Shown here piece after piece: positions 54,785 through 64,000 of a stretch of 64,000 nucleotides of DNA. The stretch is from NCBI GenBank assembly GCA_001972305.1, contig BDDD01005119.1, forward strand, positions 1 through 64,000, written 5' to 3'. The translations under genes were made by a program, and so were the position numbers. The first letter of the stretch is position 1. Each line of letters begins with the position of its first letter. The stretch comes from Cephalotus follicularis. Its lineage: Eukaryota; Streptophyta; Magnoliopsida; Oxalidales; Cephalotaceae. Under the pieces are notes generated by a model. The model saw only the letters and a list, made by a program, of their open reading frames with translations. It had not been told where the DNA came from and searched no databases.

Positions 54785-57237
54785 ATGGCTAGTCAAGAAC
54801 AATCCAGTGGGTCTTCTTCTGTTTCTCCCCTAGCAGTCGAGCCCTTGGCCATGGTGGTTCCCACCGCCGAGAGACCACTTGGTGTTGAAGGTAGACTAGG
54901 GGCTGCGGTGGGTGACCCTGCTGCACCCATTGCCGGGGCTAATCCCCCTCCTTCTGAAAGTTGTTTCGATGTAATCACCCTCAGCCGTGTTGAGGTGAAA
55001 AAACTCTTTGAGAGGTATAGCTTTCCTCGTGGGTTAACGTATTGCCTTCCCTCGGATCCTCGGATGGTTACCATGAGTAGAGAAGGTCTTTTTGTGATCT
55101 TCGAAGGGGCACTCTCTCATGGTCTGAGGGTTCCAATTCCCTCCTTTGCCATCTAGATATTAGAAAATTTTTGTCTTCATCCCTCACTTCTTCAGCCCCA
55201 GTCTTGGAGCTTCATAATCGGCTTCCTTGTCAAGTGTATAGAATCAGAGGTGGACGCGACAATGAACATTTTCAAAGAGTTCCACGTCCTCTCGGCCACG
55301 CCCAAAAAGAGTGGGTATTTTTTCAAATATCATTCCGGGGTGAAAAAACTTCTCCTCAACCCTACCAAGTCTATAAAAAATTGGAGGAAGAGGTATTTTT
55401 TTATAAAAGACTTCGAAGGGTTCACTCCCTCTCCCTGGTGCGATTCTCTGGACACGACATCCCTGAACAGGAGATCTCGTTTGACCCCAACGGAGAAGGT
55501 CATCTTCAATAAACTCCTGGCCCTTGAGCAAGAGGATGTGAACTTCACAGTTCATGAAGATCGTCTGCTCCAAGCTGGGCTGAGCGTGGTCCTTGAACAA
55601 GGATCTCGTTCGGACGGAGCCGAGAAGGACATCTCAGAGGGAGAGGGAGATCAAGATAGTCCCTTGCCCCCAGTGTTGGAGGAAAACTGTACAAAGCCTT
55701 TGTCTCCTCTACTCCTAAGTTTAGCATTATTCTCATTCTTCTTGTATTTCGAAACTTTGACCCTGATTTTTATGTCTTCTTTCAGCTATGGCTCCTCGCC
55801 GTGACTTCTCTGCCATCATGAAGGCTACCGACAAGAGGAAGACCCCTGCAGCAGGTGGAGCAAAGCCTAAGGGGAAGACCACCGTAGCTGAGGGGTCAAG
55901 GCCGCAGACCAAGACTCCTCCACCTGTTCGGATGCCTGCTGTTGCTGCAGAGAAGAGGAAGGAGGCAGGCAAGAGGACTGCAGACGAAACCTCCCCTGCT
56001 GACGAGCACGTTCCTCTGATGAAGAGGAGCAGGAAGGGGAAGGGTGCTGAGGGAGCCAAAAGGGGGAAGGAGGTCGAGGACGTCGCTGCCCTCGGAGCAA
56101 GTTCGCAGGATCCAATCATCATACCTCCAACTCGGGAGGCAGAGGACTTGCTGAATGAGTTCAAAGACATGGACTGCACCAAGCTGCACTTGAATGCTCA
56201 TTGGGTCCCCCAGGCGGTCAGTCGTTTGGTCTTCTTCCCCTTGGAGATGGAAGCAAGGGAGAAATGGTCCAACGAGCAGTTGGTAACCCAGTGTCTACGG
56301 AGCAACTTGAGGGTAAACGACCTTTTTCCTATTGCCTTGATTTTTCTTAAGTCTTTGCTCTTCATAGTTATTGACATATATGCTCCTCTGACAGGTTCTG
56401 AACAACACTCAACTGCTGGTGGACAACTTCTCTGCCGTAGTGGCCAAGGACAGGGAGCTAAGGGTGAGCATGGCTACATTGGAAGAGACTGCCCGCTCAG
56501 CCCAAGCTCAACTGAATGAGGTTCTCAAAGTTCAGGAGTCCTTGGTTGAGGAGAAGAAGCAAGCAGTTGAGGATTTGGAGGAAGAGAGGGCTGACAGGAA
56601 GGAGCTGGAGGCAGAGCTGGAACACACCAGGAAGAAGTGCCTTGAGCTGGAGGGGAAGCTTCATCGCCAGCAGAGGAAGGATCAAAAACTACTGAGGAAG
56701 GAATGACACAAGGCCATGGCAGACTTCAAAGACTCGGAGGAGTTCAAGGAGCTGATGAGATCCTCCGTGGAGGAGTTCAAAAACTCGGATGAGTTCGAGG
56801 AGGCAGTGTTCGAGGAAGCAGCCGAGTACTTCCGTCGGGGCTTCTATGCCTGCAGGAACTGGGTCTCTTCCCTGCGTCCTGACATCCCATTGGATGGAGT
56901 GGTGTACGGTCCCTCTGCCAAGACATTCGAATTCTACCCCGAGGGAATTGATGCGGAGGAAGAGAAGCTACGTCTTGAATTGGAGGAGGGAGTCTCGTCT
57001 GCCATGGTGGACGAGCTGTCAATTCCAGGTTCACCAGACTTGGCTATTCTTCCTGTGGATCCTGCTCTGACCTTGGACCCTGTACTGGACCCCCCTGCTA
57101 TTCCTTTTTCATCGGCTCCAACGGACCCCTCTTCTAGATTTGAAGCTCCTCCTCTGCCTTCCGTTGAAGCCTTCTTCGCTCCTCCACCCGAGCATGAAGA
57201 TCCTCTGCCTGAGCATGAAGATCCTCCTCAGCCCTAG
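54785..57237 (+). pseudogene. Antisense multi-exon gene of Gypsy-2
   Basis: Opposite strand to gag-pol. Exon A starts at ATG 54785 (MASQEQSSG) and runs to about 55688 or 55718. Its middle (GLRVPIPSFAI, LQPQSWSFIIGFLVK) resembles the Pfam family once called putative gypsy-type transposon (PF04195), from memory. Intron 1 ends at TTTCAG (55785). Exon B is 55786-56312 (MAPRRDFSAIMKATDKR, Lys/Arg-rich, nuclear-signal-like MKRSRKGKG). Intron 2 is 56313-56394 (82 nt, GTAAAC...ACAG). Exon C is 56395-57237, with a coiled coil (about 56430-56700) and the EYFRRGFYACRNWV / FEFYPEGIDAEEE C-terminus also kept in Gypsy-1. Splice phases agree. In-frame stops at 55154 (TAG) and 56704 (TGA) disable this copy. 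Intact length would be about 750 aa. Function unknown. Confidence 0.7.
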
Positions 57238-58381
57238 TTTTTCGCTTGCTTTCATTTTGTAATATTCTTTCTAGTTTTTCTTGTAATCTTTTCAGTTCAT
57301 GAATAAATGAAGACTTTTTGCATTCTCTGATTTTGCTTTTGACTAATTTTTCTGTATTGTGTGGTTGACCTCTGCATGTATGTATATGGTAACAATTCCC
57401 TTAGGAAATCTAACTCTGCCCAAGTTATTGACTTCTTTGAGGAAGTGAACGCTTAGGCTTAGTGATCCTTGTTGGACACTGTTTTGATAGTACTTATGTA
57501 ATTTATCAAAGATATTAATAAAAGACCTTTTTTTTCTCGGATCGTATCTCTGGTTGGTTTCTTGCATTGTGTTTGAGCTTTGCGTACACAAACATGTGTT
57601 GATAGTTCCCTTAGGAATTTTAGCCTAGCCCAAATCATTAATTCTTCGTAGATGAGATCACATAAACTTGGCAGTCCTCGTAGGACACTTCGAAAACACT
57701 TAACTTTAACCTTGTCTTTACGAGTTATTCTGTGTTTGTAGACTAAGGTCTTGGTCTGCTCGGACAAGTTCCTATGGGTTTGCTGAGCAGGGTATCGTCT
57801 AACCCATTAGGTTTTGGGACAGGCCAGATAAGCTTGCAGTCCACATAGGGACACTTGTATTGAAGTGCTCAGTCCGATGAGCTTGATCGTTGCGAGTTCC
57901 CATGGATTCGCCTTTCAAGTCACGATTTTAGGTTTGGTTGGTCAAGTTCCTATGGTGTTGCCGACCAGTGTTTGCTCGCTAGGGAGTCTTAGGGGTGCGC
58001 TCCTTGGAAGGAGTCTTTGTTGATGAGTATAGGGGTGCTCCTCGGAAGGAAGCTTCTGTATGCTCCTCGGAAGGAGGCTTTCATGAGTGCATCCTTGAAT
58101 GCTTTCTCGGATGCCTGTTACCTCGGTCTGTTTGAGACCTCGACTTGTGTTGGTTTTCCTTTTGAGGGTTAGTCTTTGTAAGACTTAGAAAGCTTTGGAT
58201 CTCTAGGTGCCCCCTTGGGGGCATGGTCCGAGATGCTTAGAGTAAAGACCGAGGGAGTTGATCAGTGGTTGTTCAGAGGTTTGAGGACATGAATATTGGA
58301 CCTCCGGTCCCTTGAAAACTTGGAACTATGATATTGAACACAAATTTTGAAAAATTCAACTTCATTCAGAACATCTTACAA
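57238..58381. other. Spacer between antisense gene and integrase in Gypsy-2
   Basis: Non-coding. Corresponds in reverse to 31072-32554 of Gypsy-1, including repeated GCTCCTCGGAAGGAAGCTT-like phrases at 57995-58085. The two convergent genes presumably end transcription here; an AATAAA-like ATGAATAAATGA follows the antisense stop at about 57299. Confidence 0.65.
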
Positions 58382-59695
58382 TCATTGATAGTACTTCCTC
58401 AGATGCTCGGCATTCCAAGCTCTGGCAATCTCCCTACCCCCCAAAGTTTCAAGTTTGAATGTTCCTGGGCGGAGGACCCTTTTGATTTTGTATGGCCCTT
58501 CCCAGGCAAGGGCTAGTTTTCCTCTGGTACCTGTTGGATCTGCAACGGCTGAGTTGCGTTGGACTAGATCTCCTTGTCTTAGTGGTCTAGGGCTTACCCT
58601 TTTGTTATGGTAGCGGCTTACCCTCTGCTGGTAGGCTGCAACTCTAATCGCAGCCTTGTCTCTGAGCTCTTCTACTAGGTCGAGGAGGCACCTAAGCCCT
58701 TCTTTGCTGTTGTCTTCAGTAAAATGTACAACTCTTGGTGATTGTACTCCAATCTCTACCGGTATCATAGCTTCAGCTCCAAAACAAAGGCTGCATGGGG
58801 ACTCACCAGTTGTGGTCTGAGGAGTTGTTCTATACGCCCATAGCACGCTTGGCAGCTTCTCTATCCATGTTCCTTTGCTGTCTTCTAGGCGCTTCTTCAA
58901 GCCCGAGATGATTTCTCTGTTGATCACCTCAGCTTGACCATTACATTGGGGGTAGGCTACTGAGGCAAGCCTATGCTCTATCCTCCATTCCTTGCAAAAA
59001 TCACGGAAGTCTTGGCAATCAAACTGTTTACCATTGTCTGAGATGATTGTCCTCGGGACTCCAAATCTACAGATGATTGACTTCCATACGAAGCTCTCCG
59101 TGTTCTTCTCAGTAATTGTGGCTAGAGGTTCTGCTTCCACCCACTTGGTAAAGTAGTCCACTGCTACAATGAGAAACTTCCTCTGACCTGACGCCATGGG
59201 TAGTGGTCCGATGAAGTCCATTCCCCATTGTGCAAAGGGCCATGGGGCGGTGATAGACGTCAGAGGTTGATAAGGTCTTCTGCTTATGTTCGCATTCCTT
59301 TGACACTTGTCACACTTTCTTACCAGGTCTATAGCATCTTGGTGCATAGTCGAACAGTAGTAGCCTTGCCTTAGTAACTTGTGAGACAATGTTCTGCCCC
59401 CAGTGTGGTTGCCACAAATTCCTTCATGGACCTCCCTTAGAGTGTAATAGGCCTCCGAGGGGTTCAAGCACCTCAGCCAAGGAAATGAGAAAGATCTTTT
59501 GTAGAGGATCCCATCTCGGAACTGGAATCTATTTGCTCTGTAGACCAGCTTCCTCGCCTCCACGGGGTCCTCGGGCAGGATCCCTTTCCTCAGCCAATTG
59601 ATAAAGGGAGCCATCCAGTTTGGCTCCTGTGGTACATCTATGTCCATTACATCTACTTCAGAGATGGTCGGCCTGTCCAGATAGTCTACTAGCAC
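58382..59695 (-). pseudogene. Gypsy-2 integrase
   Basis: 437-aa unbroken frame: zinc region (HEGICGNHTGGRTLSHKLL, CDKCQ), core with AVDYFTKWVEAE, ISDNGKQFDCQDF and AEVINREI, then the C-terminal domain (GDLVQRNSAVADP, WEGPYKIKRVL) ending HLRKYYQ-stop. All three catalytic acidic residues are present. It is cut off from RNase H upstream by a small deletion and frame change near 59690. Confidence 0.92.
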
Positions 59696-61304
59696 GGTTT
59701 GTCCAGATAGTCTGCTCGGACGTTCTCTGCCCTGGGTACTTTCACAATCCTTAAAACTTCGAATGCTGACTTCATGCCCTGAAAATGGGATAAGTATTTT
59801 ATCATAGGGTCTTCTCTGGCCTCATACTCCCCATTTGCCAAGCTGACCACTAGCTGTGAATCACTGGAGGCTTCTATCTTTTGCACCTCTAAGTGCTTTG
59901 CGATCGTCAGTCCATCTATCAGAGCTTCCCACTCAGCTTCGTTATTTGTAGCTTTAAACTTAAACCTCAAAGCATACTCCAACGTCCAACCATCTAGACT
60001 CATCAATACTAACCCTACTCCACTGCCAGTGAGGCAGGACGAGCCGTCCACGGATAACTTCCAAATTCCCCTCTCGCTCTCGGAGGGGTCCTCCTCCATA
60101 CACTCCGTAGGTGTATTATCTCCAACAAAGTCGGCCAGTACCTGTGATTTGATTGATGGTATGGCTTCGAACTTCACATCATACTCGCCTAGCTCGGTTG
60201 ACCACTTGATTAACCTGCCTGAGGTGTCAGGATTGGCAAGAACTTGTTTGAGTGGTTTGTCAGTCAGAACCTTGATTGTATGGGCTTGGAAATATGGCCT
60301 CAATTTTCTGGCCGAGATGATCAATGCATAGGCATACTTCTCCACCTCTGGGTACCTCCCCTCGGCATCGTTCAGAGCCTTACTCACGTAGTATACTGGC
60401 TTCTGAACTTTTTCCTCTTCTCTGACTAGCACTGCACTCACTGCGCCTGAGGTGGCCGCAAGGTACAAATACAAGTCTTCCCCATCCTTAGGTTTCAAGA
60501 TCAGAGGAGGGGAAGCCAGGTATTCCTTCAACTTGTCGAAGGCCACTTGACAGTCGTCTGACCAAGAAAATCCCTTGGGATCTTAAGTATTTTGAAGAAG
60601 GGAAGGCACTTCTCTGCTGACTTCAACACAAACCTGCTCAGGGATGCAATCTTCCCATTTAATCTCTCGACATTCCTGATGGTTTGAGGAGGCCTCATGC
60701 TTTGAATTGCCGAGATCTTCTCTGGGTTGGCCTCTATCCCTCTGCTTGAGACCATGAATCCGAGGAACTTTCTCGAGGTGACCCCAAACGTGCACTTGGA
60801 CGGATTGAGTTTCGTATTATACCTCCTCAGCACCTTAAACATTTCCTCCAAGTCTTTTATGTGGGGGCTCCTGGCTGGGGTCTTGACGAACATGTCGTCG
60901 ATGTAGACCTCCATATTTTTCCCAATTTGAGGCTCAAAGATTTTATTCACCAGACGCTGGTAGGTGGCCCCTGCATTCTTCAAGCCGAAGGGCATAACCT
61001 TGTAGCAGTACATTCCTCAGTCCGTTATGAATGCTGTCTTGTTCTCATCAGGCTTGTACATGGGAATTTGATTATATCCCGAGTAGGCGTCCAAGAAGCT
61101 TAATATTCTGTAACCTGAGGTTGCATCCACCAACTGGTCTATCTTTGGGAGAGGGAAGTGATCCTTCGGATAAGCTTTGTTGAGGTCTGTGAAGTCGATG
61201 CACATCCTCCACTTGCTATTTGCTTTTTTGACTAGCACTGGGTTCGCCAGCCAGTCTGAGTAGTGCACTTCCCTTATGAACCCTGTCTGCAATAGCTTGC
61301 TCAC
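59689..61304 (-). pseudogene. Gypsy-2 reverse transcriptase and RNase H domains
   Basis: The RT start (MCIDFTDLNKAYPKDHFPL, 61304-61017) ends at a stop after FITD. The RT core resumes (60528-61013) with the active site YIDDMFVKT. A frameshift near 60570 leads to RNase H and the archaeal-type RNase H (59689-60546; WKLSVDGSSCLTG, TNNEAEWEAL). Three breaks separate these pieces. Confidence 0.9.
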
Positions 61305-61319
61305 CTCCTCTGCTATCGC

Positions 61320-62348
61320 CTACTGCCTCTCTGGGGTAAAGTTCCTCTTCTTTTGTCTGGTCAGGGGCCTGGCTGGGTCCATGCTTAGTTTGTGAGCCAT
61401 TATGTCTGGGCTGATCCCAGGGACCTCCTCTGCCGACCAGGCGAAAACGTCTTTATTATTTCGGAAGAATGTTATTAATTCCCTCTTCTCCGCCTCTCCA
61501 AGTTCTGAGCCAATTTGGAACACTTTCTCATTGTCACCCTCTTCCATGGGCACTTGGAGCACATCCTCAACATGCTGTGGGCGCTCAGGTTCCACGTCTC
61601 CTCTGAGCTCCACGTTCGCTATGTGAAGCACCTTGTCTTTCCCACTGTCCGAGAGGGCAGTTTTGTAGCACTACCTTGTTGCCTGTTGGTCTCCTCAGAC
61701 CTCCCCCACGCCAAACCTTGTTGGAAACTTCATCAATAAGTGTCTCGTAGACACTATGGCCTCCATCAAGTTCAGACCTGGTCGCCCCACTATAGCATTG
61801 TAAGGGCTGGGTGTGTCCACCACCAGGAATGTCACCTCTACCTGAGTCCGGCGTGGGGTCGTGCCTGCAACCACGGACAGGTTGATGGATCCTAGAGGAT
61901 GGATCGTCCCCCTTGCAAAGCCAGCCAGTGGGGCCTTTACGGGCTTTAGCTGGTCTGCCGGTATCCTCAGCTGATCAAATGCGTGTTTATATAGGATATC
62001 GACCGAGCTGTCACTGTCAATAAGGATTGTCTTCATGGTGAAGAGTTCCACTAGAAGAGTTATCACCACCGGATCTTCGTGAGGGAGACGTACTCCCTCA
62101 TAGTCCACCTCCGAGAAGGTTATCACCTCCTCGTCTCCACCAGTTTGAGCCTTTTGCTGTGATGGACTTGTTGCACAGCAAGGGACTGTCTCCCGTAATC
62201 CTTTCTCGCATTTTTTTGGTCGCCACCAGATGAGACCCCCCAGAGATGGTATGGATGACACCTCTGGGTTGCTGCTGCTGCTGCTGCTGCTCCTCTTGAT
62301 GCCGAGGAGCCTCTTCTCTTCTCTGCTCCCTCCTTCCTTGGGGAGCAT
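61320..62348 (-). pseudogene. Gypsy-2 protease and linker
   Basis: The frame 61695-62348 includes ILIDSDSSVDILYKHAF, where the protease D-S-G motif has become D-S-D. The linker ORF 61320-61631 (ELRGDVEPERP, VPGISPDIMAHKLSMDPARP) ends at a stop. Frameshifts join it to gag near 62180 and to the linker near 61660. Confidence 0.85.
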
Positions 62349-64000
62349 CTCTGTCTACGTACTTGCGCAGATGTCCCTTTCTAATCAGGTCCTTAATCTG
62401 ATTTTTCAGCTGCCTGCACTCCTCTGTATCGTGCCCGTGGTCACGATGGTACCGACAGTATTTCTCAACGTTCCTGTTCTCTGCCGGGGACCTCAACTTC
62501 TCAGGCCACTGGAAAGGGACTTTGTCTTGCTCCACAAAAAGTATCCTGGTACGTGTGTCCAAGAGGGGGGCAAAATTGTTATAAGATGGGATTGGTACCC
62601 CTCCCCTGGATGAACCCTCACGCCTGGAGAGTTTATGTCTAAGGTCTTCCTTGGTCAATTCCGACCTTTCCTTCCTCTTCTCTTTCCTCTCGGGAGCATT
62701 TCGTGAATGCTCCCGTTTCTCCTCCCGATGGCTAGACCAGGGTGTGTTTTGTTTCCTGGCTGCCATCTCCTCCTCAGCATTGACATATTTTTCTGCTCTC
62801 CTTAGCAGGTCTGCCATGTCCGTTGCAGGTCTCTTGAAAAGAGAGAAGGTGAAGGATGAGTTGCTCCTCAGCCCACTGTTCAAAGCTGCCAGTGCAAAGG
62901 ATGGCTCCAAATCCTTCACTATGAGAGATTCCCTGTTGAATATGGTGAGGTAATCCCCCAGTGACTCATCTTTACCCTGTACCACATTGATCAAGTGGGT
63001 GGAGTTCCTCCTCTGCGTGGTGTTGTTGAGAAACTTAGTTACAAACAGTTCCGTAAACTGATCGAAGTTCTCCACCGAATCCTTTGTCAAGGTGAAATAC
63101 CATGACTGGGCAGCTCCAGTCAAGGTCGCTGGGAATCCTCGGCAAAGCATAGCGTCCGAGGCCTGGTACATCCACATAGCTTGAATGTAAGTGCGTACAT
63201 GCTGGATGGGGTCCGTGGACCCATCATGTTTATCAAGGCTTGGGTATCGAAACCCGCTGGGGACTTGCTCTGCCATGATCTCGGACGTGAAGGGGTGGGC
63301 GCTAATGTTTTGCACCTCGGATAGATGCCCCCTGTGCTGTTCCACTCCTCGGAACCTTCTTTCCAACACGACAAGCTTTCTATCCACTGCTTGCTCCACA
63401 TCCTCTATGTTCCTAGCCCTACTAGAAACACGTGACCCTCCAGCTGCTGAGAGTGGGGGGTCGACCCTGCTTCCTCGCGCTGTGCCAACTCTGCGCGGAG
63501 CATTGGAACGTACTTGTGCCTCCTCTGCTCCCCTGGCTTCCTGCCGAGGATCCACGTCCATGGCCTGGTGTTGAGGACGTGCTCTCCTGGGATCGTTGGG
63601 GTGATCCCGGACAGTCGAGGACTCTGCCCTCTGAGATTCATTGATCTCAGGTCTCCTTCCCAGGGGAATGTTGTCCCCTGACCACCTAAGGGGAAGTTCG
63701 TTTCCCCTCGACGGGTTTCGCCTGGCACCTCGTGGGTGCCGTATCTCCACCTCTGGTCTATTGGGACCAGAAACTCCTCGGACCACCTGCTGGACGGGCC
63801 CGGATTGCTGTTGTTGGTTGGCTAAAGTTGTGACCAACAGGTCAGTGATACGCTCCATTCCCTGGAGGAGTTGATTGAGCTACTCCCCTGTGACGGGAGC
63901 TTGTTATTGGGCCGCTGCTTGGACGGATTCTGGGAGAGGAGCTGTGACCTCCTGTTGTTGACTACCTGTGGCTCCAAACTGGTTGTTGTTCTTCCTCGGA
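62098..64000 (-). pseudogene. Gypsy-2 gag, 5' end at the window edge
   Basis: Open from 63858 to about 62180: Arg-rich N-terminus (VSGPNRPEVEIRHPRG), gag core (AQSWYFTLTKDS, LINVVQGKDESLGDYLT), zinc-like CRYHRDHGHDTEEC. Upstream, in the same frame, two stops (near 63905 and 63882) interrupt it. The start codon lies just beyond 64000, judging by the Gypsy-1 leader. A frameshift near 62180 separates it from protease. Confidence 0.9.

Larger units (their letters stand above)
53136..64000 (-). mobile_element. Second Tat-lineage Gypsy element (Gypsy-2), 5' end outside window
   Basis: Same family structure as Gypsy-1 on the minus strand: gag at the right edge, protease, RT, two RNase H domains, integrase (58382), spacer, antisense gene (54785-57237), purine tract and 3' LTR (53136-54176). 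The 5' LTR lies beyond 64000. Many stops and frameshifts make it older than Gypsy-1. It keeps the full-length antisense gene that Gypsy-1 has lost. Confidence 0.93.

Overview
The window looks like nuclear DNA of a flowering plant, probably a eudicot. It is AT-rich, and both host genes I can support lie on the minus strand: an intronless UDP-glycosyltransferase and a two-exon membrane-anchored SPRY protein. Almost everything else is a nested layer of transposable elements. The species cannot be told from the sequence. No rRNA gene, tRNA gene or CRISPR array was seen; 5S-like sequence occurs only inside Cassandra repeats.

Layout. 1-6.9 kb: UGT gene (2840-4315), with a roughly 1.1 kb imperfect inverted-repeat element sitting about 170 bp upstream of its start codon. 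6.9-7.5 kb: a solo LTR of the same Gypsy family seen later, with a perfect 5-bp target duplication. 8-21 kb: nested repeats. These are a possible Copia LTR, a solo Copia LTR (9839-10863), pieces of a hAT transposase (10866-10950, 17785-18167, possible 3' end near 20950), a decayed Copia element (11389-17770) with a 2.2 kb solo LTR (TSD GGAAA) inside its gag, and a tandem array of Cassandra TRIM units (18683-20385) carrying 5S rRNA-like promoter sequence. 21.3-23.1 kb: SPRY gene.

24430-34753 is a complete Gypsy element (Gypsy-1) with 946-bp LTRs, TSD GTTCT, and gag-PR-RT-RNaseH-archaeal-type RNaseH-IN, which fits the Tat lineage. 36931-42220 is a complete minus-strand Copia element (TSD TGTAG). 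44506-50611 is a minus-strand Copia element reduced to LTRs, purine-tract-like repeats and gag, and split by a large LTR-like insertion (46099-49337). 50612-51468 holds pieces of another Copia element and of the Gypsy-1 family LTR. 53136 to the window end is a second, older, minus-strand Tat element (Gypsy-2), running off the right edge.

The most interesting system is in the two Tat elements. Both carry an extra gene on the strand opposite to gag-pol, convergent with it, with a TATAAAAG box at a conserved distance (about 216 bp) before its ATG. In Gypsy-2 this antisense gene appears to have introns whose splice sites keep the reading frame. In Gypsy-1 an apparently in-frame deletion has removed its middle and both introns yet left an open frame. 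A second theme is that LTRs of several unrelated families here carry clusters of short palindromes (GTCGAC-type or CCTCGG/CCGAGG stems).
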